Of a DNA stretch of 64,000 nt, positions 54,713-63,745 are shown piece by piece. The notes below the pieces were generated by a model. It was not told where the DNA came from and made no database searches. It worked only from the letters and a program-made list of their open reading frames with translations. The translations under genes were made by a program, and so were the position numbers. The stretch lies in assembly GCA_900469965.1 (NCBI GenBank), contig UBZP01000015.1:50339-114338 (forward strand). The letters run 5' to 3'. The stretch's first letter is position 1. Every line of letters begins with the position of its first letter. The DNA comes from Hyphomicrobiales bacterium (GTDB lineage: Bacteria > Pseudomonadota > Alphaproteobacteria > Rhizobiales > Rhizobiaceae).

Positions 54713-55709
54713 TATGTGACTGCTGTCGGGCCTGCGCGTGGCTGCCGGGCGGGTGGCCGGTGATGCGCTTGAAGGCGCGGCTGAAGGCGGCCTGCGAACC
54801 GTAGCCGAGCTTCAGCGCCACCGCCTCGATCGGCATCCGCTCCTTGGCGATCCATTGCGAGGCGAGCCGCATGCGCAGTTCCGTCAGGTAGCGCACCGGC
54901 GTCATGCCGGTGACCTCGAGGAAGCGTTCGGCGAAGACGGAGCGCGAGGCGCCCATCCGGTCGGCGAGTTCGGCGACGGTCCAGTCGTGGCCGGGGGCGT
55001 TGTGGAGCGCGACGATGACGCGGCCGAGGCGCGGGTCGCGCAGGGCTGCGACCCAGCCGGTGGCGTCGCCGCAGCCGCATTCGACCCAGGCGCGCACGAT
55101 GAAGGCGGCGACGACGTCGGCGAGCCTTGCGAGGATGCCGGCGAAGCCGGCCCGGGCGCCCTTCGCCTCGCGCTCCATCGCCTCCAGCATCGGCAGGATC
55201 TCCGGGTAGCGCTCGACGAGCGTGCCGACCAGCATGGTCTCGGGCATCAGCGCCACCAGCGGATGCAGGCCGCCGAGATCGAACTCCATGCAGCCGCTGA
55301 AGACGATCGCGCGGTCGTCCCGGCATTCCTTGCCATCGCTGCAGGCGCTGATGGCGCTGACCGAGGCGCAGAGCGGCGCCGCTGACAGCGAGCGGACGTC
55401 CTGGCACTTCGTGTCCGGGCAGGAGACCAGCGCATGGCCGCCGCCGCGCGGCAATAGCACGGCATCGCCGGCATTCATCCTGTGATAGGCGCCGGCCGGC
55501 GTGCGCAGGTGCACCGGCCCGCGGGCGACGAAGTGAAACTGGGCGCGGCCCTCGACCTCGCCGAAGGCCAGGCCGAACGGCGGCGACACCTCGATGCGGC
55601 GATAGTCGAGACCGACGAGCCGCATGCCCATCAGCAATTCGCTGACGAGGTCGGGGTCCAGGGCGCCTCTGGATGCGGGCCTAAGGACTTCGGACGGATG
55701 ATCAATCAT
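54675..55709 (-). CDS. AraC-family regulator with cupin-type sensor domain (344 aa), divergent from an MFS exporter
   Basis: The N-terminal cupin_6-like domain ('GEVEGRAQFHFVARGPVHLR', 'YHRMNAGDAVLLPRGGGHAL') includes several cysteines (CPDTKCQDV; CSDGKECRDD) that could sense thiol or metal state. The C-terminus has AraC HTH motifs ('VAELADRMGASRSVFAERFL', 'IEAVALKLGYGSQAAFSRAF'). The last dozen residues (from HIDTDGGTG) run into the AT-rich island, so the natural C-terminus may have been altered. ATG 55709 is used; ATG 55754 is possible. It is divergent from the MFS gene, its likely target. Confidence 0.85.
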   Translation of the reverse strand: MIDHPSEVLRPASRGALDPDLVSELLMGMRLVGLDYRRIEVSPPFGLAFGEVEGRAQFHFVARGPVHLRTPAGAYHRMNAGDAVLLPRGGGHALVSCPDTKCQDVRSLSAAPLCASVSAISACSDGKECRDDRAIVFSGCMEFDLGGLHPLVALMPETMLVGTLVERYPEILPMLEAMEREAKGARAGFAGILARLADVVAAFIVRAWVECGCGDATGWVAALRDPRLGRVIVALHNAPGHDWTVAELADRMGASRSVFAERFLEVTGMTPVRYLTELRMRLASQWIAKERMPIEAVALKLGYGSQAAFSRAFKRITGHPPGSHAQARQQSHIDTDGGTGLPYT

Positions 55710-55789
55710 TACGGCGTTTGTGCCATAGATCGTCCGGAAGGTCCAGTCTAGCATTTGTGCACTGCATCATCCGAGACAAGGACAATCTC

Positions 55790-56992
55790 ATGAATCCCAC
55801 CTTCGATCACTCCGAAACGGCCGCCTCCGCCGACGCGCCGGCCTGGGGCGCCGTCGTCTCCATGGCGCTCGGCGTCTTCGGTCTCGTGACGGCGGAATTC
55901 CTGCCGGCGAGCCTGCTGACCCCGATCGCGGCGGAATTGAACATCACCGAGGGCGCGGCCGGCCAGGCAGTGACGGCCACCGCCGTGGTCGGCATGGCGG
56001 CGAGCCTGCTCATCACCTCGCTGGCGCGCCGGACCGACCGGCGGCATCTCATGCTGTTCTTCTCGCTGCTCTTGATCGTCTCGAACCTGCTGGTGGCGTT
56101 CGCGCCGGGCATGGTGTTGCTTCTGGCCGGCCGGGTGCTGCTCGGCGTCGCACTCGGCGGCTTCTGGGCGATGGCGACGGCCGTGACCATGCGCCTCGTG
56201 CCGCCGCAGGCAGTGCCGCGCGCCTTGTCGATGATCTTCAGCGGCGTCTCCGCCGCGACGATCGTCGCAGCCCCGCTCGGCAGCTACCTCGGCGAGCTTG
56301 CCGGCTGGCGGACGGTATTCGTGCTCGCGGCCGGTCTCGGCGTCGCGTCGCTCGCGATGCAGTTCCTCACCCTGCCGCGGCTGGCGCCGGCCGGCGCGAC
56401 GAGCATCAAGGCGTCGCTGCGGGTTCTCGTCCGGCCGGGCGTCGGGCTCGGCATCCTCGCGGCCACCCTGGTGTTCGGCGGGCACTTCGCCTTCTTTACC
56501 TACCTGCGCCCCTTCCTGGAAACCGACGTCGGCGCCGGCATCGAGACCGTCTCCTCCGTCCTGCTCGGCTTCGGGATCGCCAACTTCCTCGGCACGCTCG
56601 TGGCCGGACTTCTGATCGGTCGCAGCCTGCGGATGACGCTGACGCTGATGCCGCTGCTGATGGCGGCGATCGCCTTCGCGCTCACGGCGAGCGCCCCGTC
56701 GCTGCCGCTCGCCGCCGCCGTCGTCACGCTCTGGGGCCTGCTGTTCGGCGCGGTTCCGGTCGCCTGGTCGACCTGGCTGGCGCGCACCGTTCCCGACGAA
56801 GCGGAGAGCGCCGGCGGTCTGCTGGTCGCCGCCATCCAGTTCGCCATCGCCATGGGTGCGGCCGTCGGCGGCCTCATCTTCGATACCAGCGGCGCAGCAG
56901 GCGTCTTCACCGCAAGCGGCCTCGTCCTGGCGGCAGCCGCGATCGGCATCCTGATCGGCCTGAAGCCGCGTCCGGCCGTCTCGGTCGCCTGA
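55790..56992 (+). CDS. MFS transporter, drug/sugar-efflux (AraJ/DHA1) type (400 aa)
   Basis: Twelve hydrophobic helices are visible, starting 'WGAVVSMALGVFGLVTAEFL', with the DHA1 motif region 'ADELN...AGQAVTATAVVGM' and the loop 'SLARRTDRRHLMLFFSLLLI'. The family exports small molecules by proton antiport. It is divergent from the cupin-AraC regulator (80-bp gap), a common exporter-regulator pair. Its stop (56992) converges with the tandem-HTH LysR gene; a hairpin lies at 57021-57051. Confidence 0.88.
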   Translation: MNPTFDHSETAASADAPAWGAVVSMALGVFGLVTAEFLPASLLTPIAAELNITEGAAGQAVTATAVVGMAASLLITSLARRTDRRHLMLFFSLLLIVSNLLVAFAPGMVLLLAGRVLLGVALGGFWAMATAVTMRLVPPQAVPRALSMIFSGVSAATIVAAPLGSYLGELAGWRTVFVLAAGLGVASLAMQFLTLPRLAPAGATSIKASLRVLVRPGVGLGILAATLVFGGHFAFFTYLRPFLETDVGAGIETVSSVLLGFGIANFLGTLVAGLLIGRSLRMTLTLMPLLMAAIAFALTASAPSLPLAAAVVTLWGLLFGAVPVAWSTWLARTVPDEAESAGGLLVAAIQFAIAMGAAVGGLIFDTSGAAGVFTASGLVLAAAAIGILIGLKPRPAVSVA

Positions 56993-57014
56993 TCGACGGG
57001 GTTGCCTCGCGTCT

Positions 57015-58310
57015 TCAGCTCGCCACGCCCTTGCCAGCCGAGGGCGTGGCGTTCTCGTCCGCGATGGCGGCGATGATCTCCAGGATAGCCGCCGCCGTCT
57101 GCCGCGACAGCGCGTTGTTCGGCCAGACGAGGCTGAGGGATTGCTGGAAGCGGGCGTCGAGGCGGATCAGCGCCGGCGGATCGGCAATGCGCGAGACCGA
57201 CTGTTCGGGCAGGATCGACAGATGGCCGTGCTCGCGCACCAGGTTGATGATCACCGGGATGGAATCCACCTCCACCAGCGTCAGTCTCGCCCTCTGGGCG
57301 GCGGTCAGGGTGCTCGCGAGATAGCGATCGGTCATCTGGCGCAGGCCGCTCCGGACGCTGGGCATGGCGATCGGGTGCTTCTGCAGCAACTCGACTGCGG
57401 CCTCGTCCGTATTTGCGAGCCCCGATGCCACGGACCGCGGAACGGCCAGTGCCAGCGGCTGGCGACCGACGAGCGCGCCTTCGAACTCCGCCGGAAAGCG
57501 GTCGACATCCAGCAGCGCGAGGTCGAACCGGCGGGCCTCCAGCCCAAAGATCAGTTCATCGGCCGTGGTCGAGGCGATGAAGAGCGGCTGGCGCGGGCGT
57601 CGCCGCTGCCATTCCGCGGCAAGGCCCGCCAGCATGCGGGCGATGTCGCTTTCGTGGCCGAACGGGATGACGGAGCCGAGCCGCCAGGTGCGGGTGGTCT
57701 TGCGGAAGCGCTCGTCGGAGGCCTGCGACAGGCCGGCCCAGATGCTGCCGATGCGTTCGGCGATCGCAAGGGCCGCGACGCCCTCCGGCGTGCAGGCGAC
57801 GCCGCCGGGCGAGCGGTCGAGCAGGGCAAAGCCGACGGCCTGTTCCAGCCGGACGAGCTGCCGGGTCAACTGCGGCTGGCCGAGCTTCAGCGTGCGTGCG
57901 GCGCTGCGGATGCTGCCGGCATGGACCGTTGCGCAGAAGCGGGCGAGCGCTTCCAGCGGGATCTGCGGCATGGGCGGGGCGGAGCCGCGCGGCGACTGCG
58001 GATCGGCCGAGCGGCCGGATGTCCGCAAGCGCGGCGAGGGCGGCAGGCCCGCGTGCCCGCCCGGCGCGACGAGAAGCAGTTGCTTCGCCGCCTCGGCGAT
58101 CTCGGAAAGGCGTTCCAGCCGCGCCTGGGCTTCCAGCGTCGGCACCAGCACCGCGCCTTCGCGGCGGACGAGCGGGATGGAGATCGCCGCTTCCAGACGC
58201 CGCAGCGCCGCACTGGCGCTGGAGGCCGGCCGGCCCTCGAGCCTTGCCGCCGCGCGCACACTGCCGGTGCGCAAGATGGCTTCGACGAGGCAGAGGGTGG
58301 CGAGATCCAT
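57015..58310 (-). CDS. LysR-type regulator with two tandem N-terminal HTH domains (431 aa)
   Basis: A first LysR-like winged HTH spans residues 1-65 (LATLCLVEAILRTGSVRAAA, then RLEGRPASSASAALRRLEAA). A linker of about 50 residues (Pro/Ser/Gly-rich, 85-115) separates it from a second HTH at 118-176 (LEALARFCATVHAGSIRSAA, then RTLKLGQPQLTRQLVRLEQA). A standard LysR effector domain (about 200-420) completes the protein. Normal LysR proteins have one HTH and about 300 residues. It is divergent from the lyase-amidohydrolase operon; the inverted repeat at 58364 is its likely operator. Confidence 0.85.
   Translation of the reverse strand: MDLATLCLVEAILRTGSVRAAARLEGRPASSASAALRRLEAAISIPLVRREGAVLVPTLEAQARLERLSEIAEAAKQLLLVAPGGHAGLPPSPRLRTSGRSADPQSPRGSAPPMPQIPLEALARFCATVHAGSIRSAARTLKLGQPQLTRQLVRLEQAVGFALLDRSPGGVACTPEGVAALAIAERIGSIWAGLSQASDERFRKTTRTWRLGSVIPFGHESDIARMLAGLAAEWQRRRPRQPLFIASTTADELIFGLEARRFDLALLDVDRFPAEFEGALVGRQPLALAVPRSVASGLANTDEAAVELLQKHPIAMPSVRSGLRQMTDRYLASTLTAAQRARLTLVEVDSIPVIINLVREHGHLSILPEQSVSRIADPPALIRLDARFQQSLSLVWPNNALSRQTAAAILEIIAAIADENATPSAGKGVAS
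57021..57051. terminator. Hairpin at the MFS/LysR convergent end (11-bp perfect arms)
   Basis: CGCCACGCCCT and AGGGCGTGGCG flank a 9-base loop. It lies 29 bases after the MFS stop and within the last codons of the LysR gene on the other strand. It is probably a terminator for the MFS transcript; no long T-run follows. Confidence 0.5.
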
Positions 58311-58363
58311 GCGGTCAATCCCCGATGCTGCCCGCCTTCGTTCGGCTTGCGGCATCTACTGTA

Positions 58364-58383
58364 CGGATATTGGGATATATCCG
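58364..58383. promoter_or_regulatory. Candidate operator of the lyase operon (CGGATAT-N6-ATATCCG)
   Basis: A perfect 7-bp-arm inverted repeat with a 6-bp centre lies 44 bases upstream of the lyase start and 54 bases upstream of the divergent LysR start. The position and symmetry fit a LysR-type site. A protein with two HTH domains could contact additional half-sites in this 116-bp gap. Confidence 0.5.
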
Positions 58384-58426
58384 ATTTTTCCGTGTTGCAT
58401 AGAGTTGGTCGAACAGAGGAACGACC

Positions 58427-59962
58427 ATGCTGGCGAGCGCCGAGACCTTCTATCTGACCGGAGAACCGCTCGGCTTTGCCGCGCTCGAGGCGATCGGGCG
58501 GGCGGCGACCCGGCCGCTCGCCTGCGAGATGGGGATGGGGCGCATCGGCGCCTCGCGCAAGGTGATTGCCGACCGGCTGGCCGCGGGCCTGCCGATCTAC
58601 GGCTCCAACACCGGCGTCGGCTCGATGAAGGACAAGCTCTGGACGGTCGACGACCTGATGGAGTTCAACCAGAACCTGGTCAAGGCGCATCATTTCGGCA
58701 CCGGCGAGCCGTTCTCGCTGCCGATCGTGCGCAAGGCGATGGCGATCCGCATCAACACCGCGCTCGGCGGCTATTCCGGCTGCAGCCCGGAACTGGTCGA
58801 CGCCTTCCTGGCCCTTCTGGAGCGCGACGTCGTTCCCGTCGTGCGCCGGCACGGCTCGATGGGCTGCGCCGACATCGGCCTGATGGGGCAGGTGGCGGCG
58901 GTGCTGACCGGCGAGGGCGAGGCCTATTTCGAGGGCGAGCGGCTGCCGGCGGCGGTCGCGCTCGCCCGCGCCGGACTGGAACCGTTCCGCATGCAGCCGC
59001 GCGATGCGCTGGCGGCGCTCAGCGTCAACGCCATCGCCCATGCGGCGGCGGCGGACGTCACCCGCGAGGCGGCCAAGGCCATCCGCAATCTCATGGTGAC
59101 CGGGCTGTTGTCGTCGCTGGCGCTCGGCGCCTCCTCCGATCCCTGGCGGGTGGCCGCACGGCTCTCCAGCCATGGCGAAGCGCTGGCCGGGCGCTGGTTT
59201 GCGGCGCAGGCCACCTCCTGCGCCTGGCCGAAGCCGTCGGCGATCCACGATCCCCTGAGCCTGCGCATGACGGCGCAGGTGTTCGGCGCCTGCCTCGACA
59301 CGCTGATGAACGCCGCCGAGCGCATCGTCGAGGCGACGGCGCAGACCGACGACAACCCGGTCGTGCTGGACGACCACGTGATGGCCTCGGGCGGCTCGCT
59401 GCCGCTGTCGACCGCGCTCTATGTCGAGGCGGCGCAGACCGGTTTCGCCCATCTCGCCCGCAACGTCCTGAACCGCTGCGTGCTGCTCTCGAACGGCGTG
59501 CGCCGCAACCTGCCGGTCAACCTCGTCGCGCCCGGTGAGGCGGCGACGGGCTTCGGGCCGCTGGTCAAGCTCGCCGTCGAGCTCTACATGCGCATCCAGT
59601 CGCTGGCCGTGCCGATCTCGGCGCAGTCGATCGTCGTCGCCGGCGGGCTGGAGGAGGAGGCGACCTTCCTGCCGCTGATCGTCGAGCGGATGGAGAGCCA
59701 GGTGCGCGACCTGCGCCAGCTCGCGGCCCTGGAAGGGATGCTGTCGGCGCAGGCGATCGACCTCGCCGGCGACCGTCCCGAGGGCGTCGCCGCCGTCGTC
59801 CATGCCCGCGTGCGCGGGGTCACCGAGTTCTACCGCAAGGATCGCCTGCTTTCCGCCGAGATCGAGGCGTTGGATCGCGACCTTGCCTGCCCGGATGCGC
59901 TGGCCTCCTTCGTGGCCGCAGCGCCGATGGACGATTTCGATGCGTTCTTCGCGCTGAACTAG
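58427..59962 (+). CDS. Aromatic amino-acid lyase (HAL/PAL) family protein lacking the MIO tripeptide (511 aa)
   Basis: The fold and length match histidine/phenylalanine ammonia-lyases, with conserved IYGSNTGVG (Tyr 58), ALSVNAIAHA (Asn 201) and an Arg at 280 in HDPLSLR. Active lyases contain Ala-Ser-Gly in GSVGASGDLAP, which cyclises to the MIO electrophile. Here the segment at 143-154 is GSMGCADIGLMG, with no serine there, so the classical MIO cannot form. The enzyme either acts by another chemistry or has lost lyase activity. It is the first gene of an operon with a dihydropyrimidinase-like amidohydrolase, an M20 amidase and a DUF917 protein, suggesting a ring- or amide-opening pathway (inference). 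Confidence 0.85.
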   Translation: MLASAETFYLTGEPLGFAALEAIGRAATRPLACEMGMGRIGASRKVIADRLAAGLPIYGSNTGVGSMKDKLWTVDDLMEFNQNLVKAHHFGTGEPFSLPIVRKAMAIRINTALGGYSGCSPELVDAFLALLERDVVPVVRRHGSMGCADIGLMGQVAAVLTGEGEAYFEGERLPAAVALARAGLEPFRMQPRDALAALSVNAIAHAAAADVTREAAKAIRNLMVTGLLSSLALGASSDPWRVAARLSSHGEALAGRWFAAQATSCAWPKPSAIHDPLSLRMTAQVFGACLDTLMNAAERIVEATAQTDDNPVVLDDHVMASGGSLPLSTALYVEAAQTGFAHLARNVLNRCVLLSNGVRRNLPVNLVAPGEAATGFGPLVKLAVELYMRIQSLAVPISAQSIVVAGGLEEEATFLPLIVERMESQVRDLRQLAALEGMLSAQAIDLAGDRPEGVAAVVHARVRGVTEFYRKDRLLSAEIEALDRDLACPDALASFVAAAPMDDFDAFFALN

Positions 59963-59982
59963 CGCCAGGAGGGAAAACGCCG

Positions 59983-61365
59983 ATGGCCGATTTCGATCTG
60001 GTGGTGAAGGGGACGGTGGTGCTGCCCGACCGTATCGTCGAGGGCGGCCATGTCGCCGTCCGCGACGGCAAGGTTGCCCACATCGGGCAGGGGGCGATGC
60101 CGGCGGCACGCGTGCGGCACGACCTGAAGGGGGCGATGATCCTGCCCGGCGCGATCGACGCGCAGGTGCATTCGCTGTCGCAGAAGGACCAGGAGGATTT
60201 CGTCTGGTCGACCCGGTCGGCGGCGGCGGGCGGCGTGACCACCATCGTCGACATGCCCTATGACGAGGGCAATCTCGTCTGCTCGGCCGAGGCGGTCGCG
60301 CGCAAGGTGGCGCACGCGGGCAAGCAGGCGCGGGTCGATTTCGCGCTCTACGGCACGATCGACCCGGAGGAGGGGCCGGCGCGCATTGCCGAAATGGTCG
60401 AGGCGGGCGTCGCCGCCTTCAAGTTCTCCACCTTCGGCACCGATCCGAAGCGCTTTCCGCGCATCCCGGCGGCTCTTCTCGAAGACTGCTTCCGGGCGAT
60501 CGCGCCGACGGGACTGACGGCCGGCGTGCACAACGAGGACGACGAGGCGGTGCGGGCGGCGATCGACAAGGTCCGGGCGCTCGGCATCTCCGACTGGCGG
60601 GCGCACGGCCTGTCGCGGCCGCCGCTGACCGAACTGCTCGCCTCGAACCAGATCTACGAGACGGGGGCGGCCACCGGCTGCCCGGCGCATGTCGTTCACT
60701 GCTCGCTCGGCCGCGGCTACGAGATCGCCGCCGCCTACCGGGCGCAGGGCCATCGCGCCACGATCGAGTGCTGCATCCACTACCTCACCCTCGACGAGGA
60801 GAACGACGTGCGCCGGCTCGGCGGCAAGGCGAAGATCAATCCGCCGATCCGCCCGCGGGCCGAGGTGGAAAAGCTCTGGCGGCACGTGGCCGACGGCAAT
60901 GTCACGCTCGTCTCGACCGACCACGTCAGCTGGTCGGAGGACCGCAAGACCCATGCCGACATGCTCTCCAATGCGTCGGGCGTGCCGGGGCTGGAGGCGA
61001 TGGTGCCGCTGTTCGTCAAGGGGGCGCTGGAACGCGGCATCCCGTTGACCCGGGCGGCGGAACTGATGAGCCTCAACCCGGCCCGGCATTTCCGCCTCGA
61101 TCATGTGAAGGGGGCGCTGGAGCCCGGCAAGGATGCTGACATCACGGTGCTGACGCCCGAACCCTACACCTACGATGCCGCCGAGAGCGGCCACAACGTC
61201 GTCGGCTGGTCGCCCTACAACGGCATCCGGCTGCCGTGGCGGGTGGCCGCCACCTTCCTGCACGGCCGGCTCGCCTTCGACGGAAAGCGCGTGCTGGCGG
61301 AGCCCGGCACCGGCGCCTTCGTCAGGCCGCTGCCGACGCTTGCGATCGCCGGGGCAGAACGATGA
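59983..61365 (+). CDS. Cyclic-amide amidohydrolase (dihydroorotase/allantoinase/hydantoinase-like, 460 aa)
   Basis: An amidohydrolase barrel has the carbamylated-lysine strand GVAAFKFSTFG, HNEDDEA, VVHCSLG and STDHVSWSED as later metal or catalytic residues. The first metal motif, usually HxH, reads DAQVH (Gln 61-Val-His 63); a Gln at this place also occurs in some dihydroorotase subfamilies, so activity is not excluded. It would open a cyclic amide ring, with the M20 enzyme next acting on the product (inference). The stop overlaps the next ATG (ATGA at 61362-61365). It lies 20 bases after the lyase-family gene. Confidence 0.85.
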   Translation: MADFDLVVKGTVVLPDRIVEGGHVAVRDGKVAHIGQGAMPAARVRHDLKGAMILPGAIDAQVHSLSQKDQEDFVWSTRSAAAGGVTTIVDMPYDEGNLVCSAEAVARKVAHAGKQARVDFALYGTIDPEEGPARIAEMVEAGVAAFKFSTFGTDPKRFPRIPAALLEDCFRAIAPTGLTAGVHNEDDEAVRAAIDKVRALGISDWRAHGLSRPPLTELLASNQIYETGAATGCPAHVVHCSLGRGYEIAAAYRAQGHRATIECCIHYLTLDEENDVRRLGGKAKINPPIRPRAEVEKLWRHVADGNVTLVSTDHVSWSEDRKTHADMLSNASGVPGLEAMVPLFVKGALERGIPLTRAAELMSLNPARHFRLDHVKGALEPGKDADITVLTPEPYTYDAAESGHNVVGWSPYNGIRLPWRVAATFLHGRLAFDGKRVLAEPGTGAFVRPLPTLAIAGAER

Positions 61366-62642
61366 ACGCGCCGCGCACCAACCTGCCGGTCGATCCGGCG
61401 CGGATCGCCGCGCTGATCGACGGGCTTGCGGCGATCACCGAGCCGGACCGGCCCTATACGCGGCGGGCGTTTTCGGCGCTCTTTCCGCGAGGCCGCGCCT
61501 TTCTGGCGGACCGCTTCCGCGAGGCGGGGCTGGAGACCCGCATCGACGCGGCCGGCAACCTGATCGGCCGGCGGCCGGGGCTGAAGCCGGGGAGCGGCAC
61601 GATCATGCTCGGATCGCATTCGGACACCGTGCCCGACGGCGGGCGGTTCGACGGCATCGCCGGGGTGGCTGCGGCGCTGGAGGTGGCGCGTTCGCTTGCC
61701 GATCGCGGCACGGCACTGGACCACGACCTGGAGATCGTCGATTTCCTCGCCGAGGAAGTGTCGGTCTTCGGCGTCTCCTGCATCGGCAGCCGCGGCATGG
61801 CGGGCGTGCTGCCGCAGGAGTGGCTCGTGCGACAGAGCGGCGGGCTGACGCTCGCCGAGGGGATTCGCCAGGCCGGCGGCGACCCGGCGCGCATTGCCGC
61901 CCAGGCGAGGGGCGACATTGCCGCCTTCCTCGAGCTCCACATCGAGCAGGGGCCGGTGCTGGAGGAGGAGAAGTTCGACATCGGCGTCGTCACCGCAATT
62001 GCCGGCATCACGCGCATCGAGATCGTGGTGGACGGCAGGGCGGACCATGCGGGGACGACGCCGATGGGCGGCCGCGCCGATGCGCTCGCCGCCGCGGCAA
62101 GGCTGGTGACGGGCGTCGAGGCGCTGGCGAAATCCTTCGCCGGCGGCCGGTTCCACTTCACCGCGACCGTCGGCGAGTTTTCGATCGAGCCGAACGCGGC
62201 CAATGTCGTGCCCTCGCGGGCGCGGCTTCTGATCGATGCGCGGGCCGAGGAGCGGGCGATGATGGACCTCTTCGCCAATTCGCTCGACCAGATGGCCGAG
62301 CAGATCGCCCGGGAGACGGGGACGACGATCTCCGCCCCGCGCCGCATCTCGGACAACCCGCCGACGCCCGCGGATCCCATGCTGGTCACGGTGCTGGATG
62401 CGGCCTGCAGCGCCGTCGATGCCAGCCATCGCCGCATGGTGTCGGGCGCTGGCCACGATACGGCCTGGATGGCGCGGGCGACGCGCTCGGCGATGATCTT
62501 CGTGCCCTGCCGCGGCGGACGCAGCCATGCGCCGGAGGAGTTTGCCGAGAACGACGACATCGCGCTGGGGGCGGCCGTCCTCCTTCACGCCGTTCTTCAG
62601 CTGGACGGCGATCTTCAGAAAGCGATTCAGGAGACTGCTTGA
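61362..62642 (+). CDS. Zinc-dependent M20/Hyu-type amidohydrolase (N-carbamoyl-amino-acid or allantoate hydrolase-like, 426 aa)
   Basis: This M20 peptidase fold resembles HyuC/AllC. Metal ligands lie in MLGSHSDTVPDGGRFDGIAG and in the FLAEEVSVFG glutamate pair; ELHIEQGPVLEE and the dimerisation-domain segment VDGRADHAGTTPMGGR follow, with GAGHDTAWMA near the C-terminus. The group hydrolyses N-carbamoyl amino acids or ureido acids. The start overlaps the amidohydrolase stop by four bases and the stop overlaps the DUF917 start (TGATG at 62640-62644), so all are translationally coupled. Confidence 0.9.
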   Translation: MNAPRTNLPVDPARIAALIDGLAAITEPDRPYTRRAFSALFPRGRAFLADRFREAGLETRIDAAGNLIGRRPGLKPGSGTIMLGSHSDTVPDGGRFDGIAGVAAALEVARSLADRGTALDHDLEIVDFLAEEVSVFGVSCIGSRGMAGVLPQEWLVRQSGGLTLAEGIRQAGGDPARIAAQARGDIAAFLELHIEQGPVLEEEKFDIGVVTAIAGITRIEIVVDGRADHAGTTPMGGRADALAAAARLVTGVEALAKSFAGGRFHFTATVGEFSIEPNAANVVPSRARLLIDARAEERAMMDLFANSLDQMAEQIARETGTTISAPRRISDNPPTPADPMLVTVLDAACSAVDASHRRMVSGAGHDTAWMARATRSAMIFVPCRGGRSHAPEEFAENDDIALGAAVLLHAVLQLDGDLQKAIQETA

Positions 62643-63745
62643 TGGGGCGGATTTTGAAGGAGAAAGACGTCGAGGCGGCCGTGCGCGGCGGTTCGGTCTA
62701 TGCCGCCGGCGGCGGCGGCTGGGCCGACCATGGCCGCATGCTCGGCCATGCCGCCGTGTCGATCGGCCGGCCGGAGCTCGTCTCGATCGACGAGCTTGCC
62801 GACGACGACTGGGTGGCGACGGCCGCGGCGATCGGCGCGCCGGCCTCGACCACGCCCTGGGAGATGCGCGGCGTCGACTATGTGCGCGCCGTCGAGCTGC
62901 TGCAGGAGGCGCTGGGCGAGAAGGTGGCGGCGCTGATGGTCGGCCAGAACGGCAAGTCCTCGACGCTGAACGGCTGGCTGCCCTCGGCGATCCTCGGCAC
63001 CAAGGTTCTGGATGCCGTCGGCGACATGCGCGCGCACCCGACCGGCGACATGGGCTCGATCGGCATGGCGGGCTCGCCCGAGCCGATGATCCAGACGGCG
63101 GCCGGGGGCAATCGCGCCGAGAACCGCTATATCGAGCTGGTCGTGCGCGGGGCGACGGCGAAGGTCTCGCCGGTGCTGCGGACCGCCGCCGACCAGTCCG
63201 GCGGCTTCATCGCCTCCTGCCGCAATCCGCTGAGGGCATCCTATGTGCGGGCGAACGCAGCCCTCGGCGGCATCTCGCTGGCGCTCGCCCTCGGCGAGGC
63301 GATCCTGGCCGCCGAGGCGCGGGGGCCGTCCGCGGTGATCGACGCGATCGTTGCGACGACCGGCGGCGCGATCCTGGCGGAAGGGACGATCACCGAGAAG
63401 GCGGTCGTCTACACGAAGGAGGCCTTCGACATCGGCACGGTGACGCTGGGGACGGGAGAGAACGCCGTCACCCTGCATGTGATGAACGAGTACATGGCGG
63501 TGGAGACCGCCGGCGGCGTGCGGCTCGCCACCTTCCCGGACGTGATCACCACGCTGTCGCAGGAGGCCGAGCCCTTGAGCGTCGGGCAACTTGAGGTCGG
63601 GATGAAGCTGTTCGTGCTGCATGTGCCGAAGACCGTCATTCCGCTGGCGTCGAGTGTGCTGGATCCGACGGTGTATCCGCCGGTGGAGAAGGCGATGGGG
63701 ATCGAGATTGCGCGGTATGCGCTCGGCCCTTCACCCTCCCCTTGA
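62642..63745 (+). CDS. DUF917-family protein (367 aa)
   Basis: The sequence has the DUF917 hallmarks: an N-terminal 'VRGGSVYAAGGGGWADHGRM' glycine loop and a central 'PTGDMGSIGMAGSPEPMIQT', with repeated beta motifs to the C-terminus. DUF917 proteins are often encoded with hydantoinase/oxoprolinase or amidohydrolase genes. No activity is established. It is the last gene of the four-gene operon, coupled to the M20 gene by TGATG. The last few residues (ALGPSPSP) are encoded within the palindromic repeat that follows at 63732. Confidence 0.85.
   Translation: MGRILKEKDVEAAVRGGSVYAAGGGGWADHGRMLGHAAVSIGRPELVSIDELADDDWVATAAAIGAPASTTPWEMRGVDYVRAVELLQEALGEKVAALMVGQNGKSSTLNGWLPSAILGTKVLDAVGDMRAHPTGDMGSIGMAGSPEPMIQTAAGGNRAENRYIELVVRGATAKVSPVLRTAADQSGGFIASCRNPLRASYVRANAALGGISLALALGEAILAAEARGPSAVIDAIVATTGGAILAEGTITEKAVVYTKEAFDIGTVTLGTGENAVTLHVMNEYMAVETAGGVRLATFPDVITTLSQEAEPLSVGQLEVGMKLFVLHVPKTVIPLASSVLDPTVYPPVEKAMGIEIARYALGPSPSP

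Noticed and set aside
60157..60171. Loss of a metal-binding histidine (Gln 61) as proof that the amidohydrolase is inactive
   Set aside because: A Gln-x-His form also occurs in some dihydroorotase subfamilies, so inactivity cannot be concluded.
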